Origin: Bradyrhizobium aeschynomenes
GTDB taxonomy: Bacteria > Pseudomonadota > Alphaproteobacteria > Rhizobiales > Xanthobacteraceae
Reading direction: 5' to 3'
NCBI RefSeq assembly: GCF_013178945.1
Contig: NZ_JABFDM010000012.1
Coordinates: 62,001-126,000 of the forward strand
DNA length: 64,000 nt
Shown here in pieces: positions 1-8,032 of this stretch (positions within the stretch are counted from its first letter, which is position 1; every line of letters begins with the position of its first letter). The position numbers and the translations under genes were made by a program. Below the pieces are notes generated by a model. That model was given only the letters and a program-made list of their open reading frames with translations, had not been told where the DNA came from and did no database searches.

Positions 1-384
1 ATCGCCCGTCGCCTTCGGGCGGCGGCCGCTGGCCAGGGTCGATCCCGCCGGGCGATAGGCGAGCGGCGTACCGGTCAGATTCGGCTGGTGCGGCTTCTCC
101 CATTCGCGCGGCTTGTAGCCGTCCTGCGTCGGCGGCACATCGACCATGTGATGCATCCAGGCGTGCCATTCCGGCGGAATGCGGCTGGCTTCGGCGAGGC
201 CGTTATAGATTACCCAGCGTCGCTCGAAATGCAGCACCGGGTCGATCTTGCCGCCGGCAGTCCGATAATAGCGGTTGCCCTGCGCGTCCTGTCCCACCAG
301 CTCGCCGAAACGCCAGGTCCACAGCTGAGTGCCGAAGGTCTGGCCGTTCCACCACGTAAAGAGCTTGAGAAAGAACTGTTTCAT
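1..384 (-). CDS. NDUFA12-family NADH:ubiquinone oxidoreductase-associated protein (3' end outside window)
   Basis: The first 128 codons of a minus-strand gene that runs off the left edge. The protein begins MKQFFLKLFTWWNGQTFG and contains NRYYRT, ERRWVIYNG, PPEWHAWMHHM and a KPREWEKPHQPNLTGT tail, which is the conserved pattern of the NDUFA12 / 17.2-kDa complex I accessory family found in alphaproteobacteria and mitochondria. It is probably a peripheral subunit or assembly protein of respiratory complex I. The ATG is at 382-384. Family proteins are about 130-140 aa, so only a few residues are missing. It is divergent from the glycine-rich gene at 547, with a 162-bp gap between them. Confidence 0.88.
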   Translation of the reverse strand, partial: MKQFFLKLFTWWNGQTFGTQLWTWRFGELVGQDAQGNRYYRTAGGKIDPVLHFERRWVIYNGLAEASRIPPEWHAWMHHMVDVPPTQDGYKPREWEKPHQPNLTGTPLAYRPAGSTLASGRRPKATGD

Positions 385-491
385 GCGCCTGGGGCCGGTT
401 CTGTGAAGATCCCGGCTCTGATGCCACCGCGCTTGCGACTTGTCCAGTGTCGCCCGGCCGGCGCCCGCGACGACGCAACGGTTCGCACCGG

Positions 492-519
492 GGAACGACA
501 TCCGCTGCCTGCGGTTAGG
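492..519 (+). promoter_or_regulatory. Candidate EcfG-type promoter of the glycine-rich protein gene
   Basis: GGAAC (492-496), 17 bases, then GTTAGG (514-519), ending 27 bp before the ATG at 547. This matches the alphaproteobacterial general-stress sigma factor EcfG consensus GGAAC-n16/17-(c)GTT. It is a motif match only. Confidence 0.5.
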
Positions 520-546
520 TCACTTTCCCCTCATGGAGCGACATCG

Positions 547-1224
547 ATGACCAAACTGAAGACATTGAGCGCCGCCGCGGCCGTGGCGCTGATTCTGCCG
601 CTGGCGGCAGCGACGACGAGCTTCGCCCAAGGTCCCGGCGGCGGCGGTCGCGGTCCGGGCGGCGGCGGTGCGGCGATCGGCGGTGGCGGTGGCGGTGGCG
701 GTGCAGCCATCGGCGGCGGTGGCGGCGGCGCGATGGGCGGCGGCGCTGCAATCGGTGGCGGCGGCGGACGCGGCGGCTTCGCGGGTGGCCCGGGTGGCGG
801 CGGCAGCTTCGCTGGACGTGCAGCCGTTGGCGGCGCAGGCATGATGGGCCGTGGTCCGGCGGCAGGAGCCAATGTCGCCGTGAACAATGGCGGCGGCCGC
901 GGTAATTGGAGCGGCGGCAATTGGAGTGGCGGCGGCTGGCGTGGCGGTCACCACGGCGGCTGGCGCCACCGCGGCGGCGGCTTCTGGCCGGGCGTGGGCG
1001 TAGGGGTCGGGGTCGGCCTCGGCAGCTCCTATGCCTACTACAATGATCCGTACTACTACGGAAACGGCTACTACAACGACTACTCCTACTACGACGACTC
1101 GGCCCCGGTCGCCGTCGTCGGCGCGGAGCGAGACGATGCGTACTGCGTCCGGCGCTTCAAGTCCTACGATCCAGCTTCGGGGACCTATCTCGGCTATGAT
1201 GGACAGCGTCATCCCTGCCCGTAA
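547..1224 (+). CDS. Secreted glycine-rich protein with C-terminal BA14K-like domain
   Basis: A 225-aa protein. Residues 1-28 form a signal peptide (MTKLKTLSAAAAVAL... ending at SFAQ). A low-complexity Gly-rich stretch follows, with repeated GGG/AAIGGGG blocks (about residues 29-150) and then Trp/His/Tyr-rich segments. The C-terminus, DAYCVRRFKSYDPASGTYLG, is typical of the BA14K-like lectin-type domain of Bradyrhizobium and Brucella envelope proteins. The longer reading frame upstream is not used: this ATG has a GGAG at 535-538 and starts a clean signal peptide. An EcfG-like promoter lies just upstream. The product is likely periplasmic or surface-associated; its precise role is unknown. Confidence 0.82.
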   Translation: MTKLKTLSAAAAVALILPLAAATTSFAQGPGGGGRGPGGGGAAIGGGGGGGGAAIGGGGGGAMGGGAAIGGGGGRGGFAGGPGGGGSFAGRAAVGGAGMMGRGPAAGANVAVNNGGGRGNWSGGNWSGGGWRGGHHGGWRHRGGGFWPGVGVGVGVGLGSSYAYYNDPYYYGNGYYNDYSYYDDSAPVAVVGAERDDAYCVRRFKSYDPASGTYLGYDGQRHPCP

Positions 1225-1257
1225 AACGCAGCGGAATTCCATCACACGACAACAGGG

Positions 1258-1287
1258 GCGGCGAGGTAACTACCTCGCCGCTTTTGC
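1258..1287 (+). terminator. Rho-independent terminator after the glycine-rich gene
   Basis: A perfect 11-bp stem (1258-1268 with 1271-1281) with a tiny loop, followed by TTTTGCTTT. It begins 34 bp after the stop at 1224. Confidence 0.8.
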
Positions 1288-1689
1288 TTTCGAGAACGCC
1301 TCAATGGTGCTTGTTCTGTGTCCGATCCGCCACGTTGTCGACTGGAATTCGACGAAATTTCAACGATGTGCCCCGCGGCGTGCAGATGTATTGCGCGTTC
1401 CGGTCCAATATCCATCGAGTACTTGATTCTGCTTGGATGAGCTGAACGCAGGCCCGGTTGACTACTGCTGATGGAAACTCGATCGCGCAGACCCGAGCGC
1501 AGTGCAGAGCACTGCGCTCCGACGGTCGTGTCGCTCTCGAACGCGCCAAAAACTTTCGAACAAGGAGGCGCGCCTTGCCGACATATCATCACCGCTTTCG
1601 ACGCGGCGGCACCGGAACTCGGGTGCATCAAGCTGGCCGGGACCATCCCCGAGCTGCATGCGATCCATGTCGATGACTGAGACACGCGG
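1288..1689. other. Intergenic region upstream of the first hybrid kinase
   Basis: About 400 bp without a convincing gene. It contains a perfect inverted repeat with 11-bp arms and a 3-nt loop at 1495-1519 (arm GAGCGCAGTGC), about 170 bp before the kinase start. This could be an operator or an RNA hairpin. No T-run follows it. Confidence 0.4.
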
Positions 1690-3978
1690 ATGATTCATCA
1701 GCGCCTCGCTTTGGGGCTCGGGCTTGGAACTCTGCTGGCGATCGGCGCTGCGTCGACCGCGCTCGACATCAAGTCGCGCCAAGACGCGGCCTGGGTGACC
1801 TCGTCGTTGAACATCCTGCAGCGAACCTCGGATCTGCGGCTGTTGATCAGCGAAGCCGAAGCCACCTCGCGAGGATTCGCGCTCACGGGGACCGAGCCGT
1901 TTCGCGCCGAGTTCAATGTGGTCAACGCCAAGATCCCTGCCGCCGTCGCCGATCTGCAGCGCGCGGTTGCCGACAGCCCGATGCCGGCGCAGCTCCTCAA
2001 TCAGACCGAAGCCCTCATCAGCCGCAGGCTCGAGATCGCCTCGGACGTGATCCGTCTGCGCGCGGCATCGGACCGCGCTGGGCTGGAGGCGCTGGGCAGC
2101 AGGGCCGAGGGGCCGGCGACCATGAGCGCGATCACCGCCAATCTCGATCGGTTCGTCGCCGATCAGCGCGAGCTGCTGGCGCAGCGCTCGGCGACGTCGA
2201 AGGCCACGGGAGCGCTGCTGCTGGCGATCGACCTGTGCGGCCTGGCGCTGGTGCTGATCATCGCCGGGTACCTGATCCGCCGTGCCTACCATGACGATCA
2301 GCTGCTGCGGGCCTCGCTGGTCCGCTCCGAGGCCGAAGCCGTCTCGCTGGCCGAAAGGGCCGAGAAGCAGCATCTCGATCTGGTCGAGGCTCACGAGAAG
2401 CTGCGCCATTCCGCCGAGATCCTGCAGAGCACGTTCAACAGCATGGCCGAAGGCGTGCTCGTGATCGACGCCGCCGATACCGTCGTGTTCTCCAATCCTG
2501 CCGTCGAGCACCTGCTCGGCTATCGGCACGGCCGCAAACTGTCCGAGGTCAGGTCGCGGCTTCGCGTCTATGAGAGTGACGGCATGACGCCGATTGCGGC
2601 ACACGATCTGCCGACGCCGCGCGCCTTGCGGGGCGAGTCGTTCGACCGGCACGAGGTCATCGTCCACCAGCCCGACCGGGACGAAACGCTGCGCCTGATG
2701 ATCAGCGGCCGGCCGCTGCGCGACTCGGCAGGAGGCATCACCGGCGCGGCGATGGTCTATCACGACATTACGACGGCGCACGAGACCGAGCGCCTGCTGC
2801 AGCAGGCGCAGAAGCTGGATGCGATCGGCAAGCTCACTGGCGGTGTCGCGCACGATTTCAACAACATGCTGACGATCATCACCGGCACCATCGAGACGCT
2901 GGCCGACGAGGTGAAGGACCGCCCCTCAGCCGCCGCCACGGCCGCGCTGATCGGCCAGGCTGCCGATCGCTGCACCGAGCTGATCCGGCATCTGCTGGCC
3001 TTCGCCCGCAAGCAGCCGCTGCATCCGCGCGACAGCGACGTCAACAGCACGATCCTGGACATCGCCAAGCTGCTGCGACCGACGCTGGGCGAGCAGATCG
3101 AGATCAACTCGATCCTGGAGGAGGAAACGCTGATCGCGCATATCGACTCCGCGCAGCTCGCCAACTCGCTGGTCAACATGGCCATCAACGCCCGCGACGC
3201 GATGCCCAATGGCGGCAAGCTGCTGCTCGAATCGCGCCGGGTGGAGCTCGACGAAGCCTACGCGGCAGCCAATGCCGGCGTGACCCCGGGCTCCTATGTC
3301 ATGGTGGCGGTGAGCGATACCGGAACCGGCATGTCGCCAGAGGTTCGCGACCGCGCCTTCGAGCCGTTCTTCACAACCAAGGAGGCCGGCAAGGGCTCGG
3401 GCCTCGGCCTGAGCATGGTCTACGGCTTCGTCAAGCAATCCGGCGGCCACATCAAGATCTACAGCGAGGAAGGACGTGGCACGACGATCCGCCTCTACAT
3501 TCCGATGCCCAAGGGCCTGCCGGCCATCCCCGCCCCGCCCGAGCCGCCGCCGCCACGCGGCGACGAGACGATCTTCATCGTCGAGGATGATCCGCTGGTG
3601 CAGGACTTCGTCGTCTCGCAACTCCAGAGCCTCGGCTACAAGACCATCACCGCGTCGACCGGTGTCGAGGCGCTGGCGAAGATCGACACCGGCCAGCCTT
3701 TCGATCTGCTGTTCACGGACGTCATCATGCCCGGCGGCGTCAATGGCAAGGAGCTCGCCGAGGAGGCGCTGCGGCAACGTCCCGGCACCAAGGTGCTCTA
3801 CACGTCCGGCTATACGGACAACGCCATGGTCGAGCACGGCCGCATCGACCAGGCCGCGTTGCTCCTCACCAAGCCGTATCGCAAGTCGGAGCTGGCCCAG
3901 ATGGTGCGGCGCGCATTGGTCGGCCCGGCGCAGGACACGTCGACCGCCGAGGCGCAACGGCGCGCGCATTCATCCTGA
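1690..3978 (+). CDS. Hybrid sensor histidine kinase (CHASE3-like, PAS, HisKA, HATPase, REC)
   Basis: A 762-aa membrane kinase. Transmembrane segments lie at about residues 8-24 and 174-196 and enclose a helical, CHASE3-like periplasmic sensor. A PAS region follows (about 240-365). The phosphoacceptor His is H388 in GGVAHDFNN, the N-box is NMAINARD near 496-503, and the G-box is DTGTGM near 543. The C-terminal receiver domain (about 626-742) has acceptor Asp D677 in LLFTDVIMPGG and Lys K728 in LTKPY. The class is predicted to autophosphorylate and pass phosphate to its own receiver, with further partners unknown. The next gene is a gap-free paralogue of the same length. No cognate DNA-binding regulator is adjacent. 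The start lacks a strong ribosome binding site. Confidence 0.9.
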   Translation: MIHQRLALGLGLGTLLAIGAASTALDIKSRQDAAWVTSSLNILQRTSDLRLLISEAEATSRGFALTGTEPFRAEFNVVNAKIPAAVADLQRAVADSPMPAQLLNQTEALISRRLEIASDVIRLRAASDRAGLEALGSRAEGPATMSAITANLDRFVADQRELLAQRSATSKATGALLLAIDLCGLALVLIIAGYLIRRAYHDDQLLRASLVRSEAEAVSLAERAEKQHLDLVEAHEKLRHSAEILQSTFNSMAEGVLVIDAADTVVFSNPAVEHLLGYRHGRKLSEVRSRLRVYESDGMTPIAAHDLPTPRALRGESFDRHEVIVHQPDRDETLRLMISGRPLRDSAGGITGAAMVYHDITTAHETERLLQQAQKLDAIGKLTGGVAHDFNNMLTIITGTIETLADEVKDRPSAAATAALIGQAADRCTELIRHLLAFARKQPLHPRDSDVNSTILDIAKLLRPTLGEQIEINSILEEETLIAHIDSAQLANSLVNMAINARDAMPNGGKLLLESRRVELDEAYAAANAGVTPGSYVMVAVSDTGTGMSPEVRDRAFEPFFTTKEAGKGSGLGLSMVYGFVKQSGGHIKIYSEEGRGTTIRLYIPMPKGLPAIPAPPEPPPPRGDETIFIVEDDPLVQDFVVSQLQSLGYKTITASTGVEALAKIDTGQPFDLLFTDVIMPGGVNGKELAEEALRQRPGTKVLYTSGYTDNAMVEHGRIDQAALLLTKPYRKSELAQMVRRALVGPAQDTSTAEAQRRAHSS

Positions 3979-4174
3979 CCGCCGCCCGGCATGCGGACCG
4001 AGAGCGACCTGACAAATTGAGATGGAACTCAAACGGACGATTGGCAGGACGCGCGCTCTTGCTTACAACTCATGACATTACCTAACCGAATTGTTCGCCA
4101 TTCACGATAGAGCAACTCATAATCACGATGCGGCTTGATCGACCGCGCGCATCCAGCGCTCCTGGACAACAGCA

Positions 4175-6463
4175 ATGATTCGCCGGCGCGTGGCGATCGG
4201 GCTTGGCCTTGGAACGCTGCTCGCAGTCGGTGCAGCGTCCACGGCGCTCGACCTCAAGGCGCGACGCGACACCGCCTTGGTCGAGCACACGATGGAGGTT
4301 CTCGAAAAGGCGTCCGAGCTGCGCCTGTTGCTGCGGCAGGCCGAAGCAGCCTCGCGCGGCTTTGCCTTGTCGCGCGCCGACCGGTTCGCCGCGGAGTTCC
4401 AGGAGACCAGCGGCCTCGTTCCGGCCGCCTGGGCGGAGCTGCGCCAGCTCGTCCGTGACAACTCCGCGCAAAGCGAGCGTCTGCGGTCGATCGACGGCGT
4501 GGTGCAGCGGCGCATCGAGCTTGCCGGCGAACTGATCCGTCTTCAAGCCGCGAACGATCGCAACGGCCTGCAGGCCCTGATGGCGAACGCCCCAGGTTCT
4601 GCGGCGATGACGACGATCAACGAGACGCTCGATGCCTTCACCGAGCAGGAGCGCCGCCTGCTCGCCGAGCGTGGCGCGACATCGCGGCAGACTGGAACCT
4701 GGCTGCTGGCGATCGATCTCGCCGGCGTCGCCATCGTGCTCGCGATTGCGGCCTATCTGGTCCGGCGCGCCTACTTGTCGGACCGGGCACTGCGGACATC
4801 CCTCACCCGCTCGCAGGCCACCGCGACCTCGCTGGAGGCCCAGGCGCTGCAGCAGCGAGGCGATCTCGCCGCCGCCTATGACGAACTGCGCCGCTCCTCC
4901 GCCATTCTCGAAAACACCTTCAACAGCATGGCCGAGGGCGTGCTGGTGGTCGATCCCGAGGGCACGATCATGCTGGCGAACCAGGCGGCGGGCCATTTCC
5001 TCGGAACCGATGTCGGCAAGACCTTCGCCGAAATGCTCGCCGCGAACCGCTTCTACGAGAGCGACGCCACGACGCTGATTGACGACCGGGAGCTGCCGAT
5101 TGCGCGCGCGTTGCGCGGGCTCTCGTTCGATCGCCGCGAGGTCGTCGTCAAGCCGACCGACGGCCGGCCGCAATTCCGCCTGATGGTCAGCGGGCGGCCG
5201 CTGCGCAATTCGGCAGACGCGATCAGCGGCGCGGCACTGGTGTATCACGACGTCACGGAGGTCCACGAGATCGAGCGGCTGCTGCAGCAGGCGCAGAAGC
5301 TCGATGCCATCGGCAAGCTCACCGGCGGCGTCGCGCACGACTTCAACAACATGCTGACGATCATCACCGGATCGATCGAAATGCTGATCGACGCCGTTCA
5401 CGACCGGCCGGCGGCGGCCGAGCTCGCCGTTCTCATCAGCAGGGCGACCGACCGCTGCACCGAGCTGATCCGTCATCTGCTTGCGTTTGCACGCAAGCAG
5501 CCGCTGCGGCCGCGTGACATCGACGTCAACGCCACGGTGGAGGACATCGCCAAGCTGCTGCGGCCGACGCTGGGCGAGCAGGTCGAAATCAGGACCATTC
5601 TCGCCGAAGGCGATCTCATCGCCCACGTCGATTCCGCGCAGTTGGCGAACTCGCTGGTGAACATGGCCATCAACGCGCGCGATGCGATGCCGGACGGCGG
5701 CAAGCTGCTGCTGGAGACGATGAAGACTGTGCTCGACGAGGCCTATGCAGCGGCCAATCCCGGCGTGGCGCCGGGCGCCTATGTCATGGTCGCCGTCAGC
5801 GACACGGGCGCCGGCATGCCGACGGATGTCAAGGACCGCGCGTTCGAGCCGTTCTTCACCACCAAGGATGCCGGCAAAGGCTCCGGCCTCGGGCTCAGCA
5901 TGGTCTACGGCTTCGTCAAGCAGTCGGGCGGCCACATCAAGCTCTACAGCGAGGAGAACCGCGGCACTACGATCCGGCTCTATCTGCCGGCGGCGCACAT
6001 GCTGCAACAGAACGAGCCGGAGCACGCGCAGGTTCTGCCGCGCGGCACGGAGACCATCCTGGTCGTCGAGGACGATCCGCTGGTGCGCGACTTCGTGCTC
6101 GCCCAGCTTGAGGGCCTCGGCTACACCACGCTCGTCGCCTCACACGCGGCGGAAGCGCTGACCATCGTCGCGCAGGGCCAGCCGTTCGATCTGCTGTTCA
6201 CCGACGTCATCATGCCCGGCGGCATCAGCGGCAGCCAGCTTGCGGACACGATCATGGCGACGCGTCCCGGGCTTCGGGTGCTCTACACCTCCGGCTATAC
6301 CGACAATGCGATCATCGAGAACCGGCAGCTCCTGCCCGACGCTCTGCTGCTGACGAAGCCCTATCGCCGCGCCGAGCTTGCCCAGATGGTCCGCCGCGCC
6401 CTCGACGGCGCGCCGGCGGGCGGAGCTAGCCCCGCGTCGCCAGCGCCACTGCCCCGAGCGTGA
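4175..6463 (+). CDS. Hybrid sensor histidine kinase, tandem paralogue of the preceding gene
   Basis: A 762-aa protein with the same order as its upstream neighbour: two membrane segments around a CHASE3-like sensor, PAS, HisKA (H388 in GGVAHDFNN), HATPase (DTGAGMP) and REC (LLFTDVIMPGG, LTKPY). The two align without gaps over at least the first 400 residues and have equal total length. The kinase core is nearly identical, while the sensor (about 30-170) and the end of PAS diverge most. This is a tandem duplication with divergence of input. The gap to the first kinase is 196 bp without an obvious terminator. Its 3' end overlaps the convergent transporter gene by 38 bp. Confidence 0.9.
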   Translation: MIRRRVAIGLGLGTLLAVGAASTALDLKARRDTALVEHTMEVLEKASELRLLLRQAEAASRGFALSRADRFAAEFQETSGLVPAAWAELRQLVRDNSAQSERLRSIDGVVQRRIELAGELIRLQAANDRNGLQALMANAPGSAAMTTINETLDAFTEQERRLLAERGATSRQTGTWLLAIDLAGVAIVLAIAAYLVRRAYLSDRALRTSLTRSQATATSLEAQALQQRGDLAAAYDELRRSSAILENTFNSMAEGVLVVDPEGTIMLANQAAGHFLGTDVGKTFAEMLAANRFYESDATTLIDDRELPIARALRGLSFDRREVVVKPTDGRPQFRLMVSGRPLRNSADAISGAALVYHDVTEVHEIERLLQQAQKLDAIGKLTGGVAHDFNNMLTIITGSIEMLIDAVHDRPAAAELAVLISRATDRCTELIRHLLAFARKQPLRPRDIDVNATVEDIAKLLRPTLGEQVEIRTILAEGDLIAHVDSAQLANSLVNMAINARDAMPDGGKLLLETMKTVLDEAYAAANPGVAPGAYVMVAVSDTGAGMPTDVKDRAFEPFFTTKDAGKGSGLGLSMVYGFVKQSGGHIKLYSEENRGTTIRLYLPAAHMLQQNEPEHAQVLPRGTETILVVEDDPLVRDFVLAQLEGLGYTTLVASHAAEALTIVAQGQPFDLLFTDVIMPGGISGSQLADTIMATRPGLRVLYTSGYTDNAIIENRQLLPDALLLTKPYRRAELAQMVRRALDGAPAGGASPASPAPLPRA

Positions 6464-7319
6464 AGGCGAGCGCGGCGATCTGCCCTGCGCCGAGCGGCTC
6501 GCGCAGCGCGATCGCGGAGGCCACGACGCCGATCACCGGCACCGCCATGGTGCCGATCGCCGCCACCGAGGCCGGCAGCCGCGCCAGCGCCGCGAACCAG
6601 GCGACATAGGCGACGCAGAACTGGATCACGGTCGAATAGAACATCAGCGCCCAGTCGAGCTGGTCGAGCTTCGTCCAGTCCGACGTCTCCAGAGCGAATC
6701 CGACGATCACGATCGGCACGCAGCCGATGCCGATCTGCCAGGCCGCGGCCGACAGCGGCGGCAGCTTGATCGGCAGCTTCTTGGCCATGACCGTGCCGAG
6801 CGCGAAGCCGAACGCGCCGCCCAGCACCATCAGGATGCCCGGCAGCTTGTCGCGGCTGGCGTTGAGGCCATTGGCGCCCATGATCGCGGCAAGGCCGGCG
6901 AAGGCCAGCACCAGCGCCAGCACGCGCAACACGGTCGGCCGCTCGCCGAGGATCGGCCACGCCAGCAGCGAGGCCCACACCGGCATCGTGTAGGCGATCA
7001 ACGCCGCCTCGCTGGCCGGCAGCCACAGCAGCGCCAGCCCCATCAGCACCATCCAGGCGGTGACGTTGAGCATCCCCGCCAGGATCAGCCGCGGCCAGAT
7101 TTCGCGGGGGACCACCAGACTCTGGCTCCTGATGACCGCGAGCAGCGCCAGCAGCAGCGCGCCGACCACGCCGGTGGTGCCGCGCAAGGTCAGCGGCGGC
7201 AGCACGCCGACCAGGTGCTTGGTCACAGGCCAGTTGAAGCCCCAGCCGAGCGAGGTGATGGCGAGGAACATCAGCCCGGCGGGCGTGATCCGCCCGCTGG
7301 CCGTTGGCTTGTCTGTCAT
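6426..7319 (-). CDS. EamA/DMT-superfamily transporter
   Basis: A 297-aa integral membrane protein with about ten hydrophobic segments and the two-repeat EamA arrangement. The first repeat has SLGWGFNWPVTKHL and the second has AYVAWFAALARLPAS. The family exports metabolites such as amino acids or takes up small solutes; the substrate cannot be told from sequence. I chose the ATG at 7317-7319 (MTDKPTASG), because the upstream extension is Arg-rich and non-hydrophobic. It converges with the second hybrid kinase, and the two coding ends share 6426-6463. Confidence 0.88.
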   Translation of the reverse strand: MTDKPTASGRITPAGLMFLAITSLGWGFNWPVTKHLVGVLPPLTLRGTTGVVGALLLALLAVIRSQSLVVPREIWPRLILAGMLNVTAWMVLMGLALLWLPASEAALIAYTMPVWASLLAWPILGERPTVLRVLALVLAFAGLAAIMGANGLNASRDKLPGILMVLGGAFGFALGTVMAKKLPIKLPPLSAAAWQIGIGCVPIVIVGFALETSDWTKLDQLDWALMFYSTVIQFCVAYVAWFAALARLPASVAAIGTMAVPVIGVVASAIALREPLGAGQIAALAFTLGAVALATRG

Positions 7320-8032
7320 GGAATCACCGGCACCGTCCGTGGGAGTCCGAGCTTGCCGGCGTTCTCCCGGCCACACCAGGGATTGTGGGGCATGCCTGCC
7401 CCGCGCCCTGCCCGTAAGGCGCCGTGAGTCCCGCCGATGCAAGCAAAACACACCCGTGTGACGCGAATAAATTTGCCCCTGTGAACAGCGGGACGAAGCC
7501 CTGTGGACAGGGCGCCCGCCAAATTTTTTTGGTTTCGAATCCGTGTGGACTCGCCGATAGTTACGTCCATCACGATACCGGCAATCGCCCTGGTTATCCC
7601 GTACTTTCCCCCATATTTAGTGTTTGGTTAGGGAACCCCCACTAGTCCTTGACGGGGGAAGCGGAGTCGTCCTAGCTTCCGGCCCGGTTCGGCGCTTGAT
7701 CGTGTTTCTCGTTTCGCCGCCCGCCTCCCAGAAGGGTTTGAGGACGACCGCGCCAGAAGGCCAGAAGGCCCGGCGTGCGGCTTGTCGTCTGTCCCGCGGC
7801 GGGGTGGTCGCGATGACGGGGCTGCGAAGGCCCCCACTAGATGTGGGGGCTGTCTTGCAGCGGCGACGGAGCCGGACGGCACGCGTGAGGCGTTGAAGAG
7901 AGACGGGACCGGGCGACCGGTTGAACTGCGGCGGCACACGAGATCTCGGGGATGGGACTCGCAGGCCACCGCCTTTGGATGCAATGATCCCGGCCGCCAA
8001 ACGCGGTCCGGCAAGAACAATTGGGGCTCGCG
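7320..8032. other. Long divergent leader between the EamA gene and nrdJ
   Basis: About 710 bp with no convincing gene. It holds an NrdR-box-like site (7608-7623), a CCCCCACTAG direct repeat at 7636-7645 and 7831-7840, and a perfect 8-bp stem with 5-nt loop at 7830-7850 (arm GCCCCCAC). There is room for a structured nrdJ leader transcript. I found no B12-box sequence that would support a cobalamin riboswitch. Confidence 0.4.
7608..7623 (+). promoter_or_regulatory. Candidate NrdR box upstream of nrdJ
   Basis: CCCCCATATTTAGTGT matches 12 of 16 positions of the NrdR consensus aCaCwAtATaTwGtGt. The right half is the better match. A second, much poorer site starts 28 bp downstream at 7636. NrdR repressors control ribonucleotide reductase genes and normally bind paired boxes. 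The distance to the nrdJ start (about 410 bp) implies a long leader. Confidence 0.4.

Noticed and set aside
7520..7560. A GGTTTCGAATCC string resembling a tRNA T-arm
   Set aside because: No acceptor or anticodon stem can be drawn around it. No tRNA was found in the window.
7480..7602. Cluster of DnaA-box-like sequences (TGTGAACAG, TGTGGACAG, TGTGGACTC, TTATCCCGT)
   Set aside because: Each differs from the DnaA consensus at two or more positions, so they are too weak to call.
7320..8032. Cobalamin riboswitch before the B12-dependent nrdJ
   Set aside because: No B12-box or related conserved core could be found, and class II reductases are not usual riboswitch targets.
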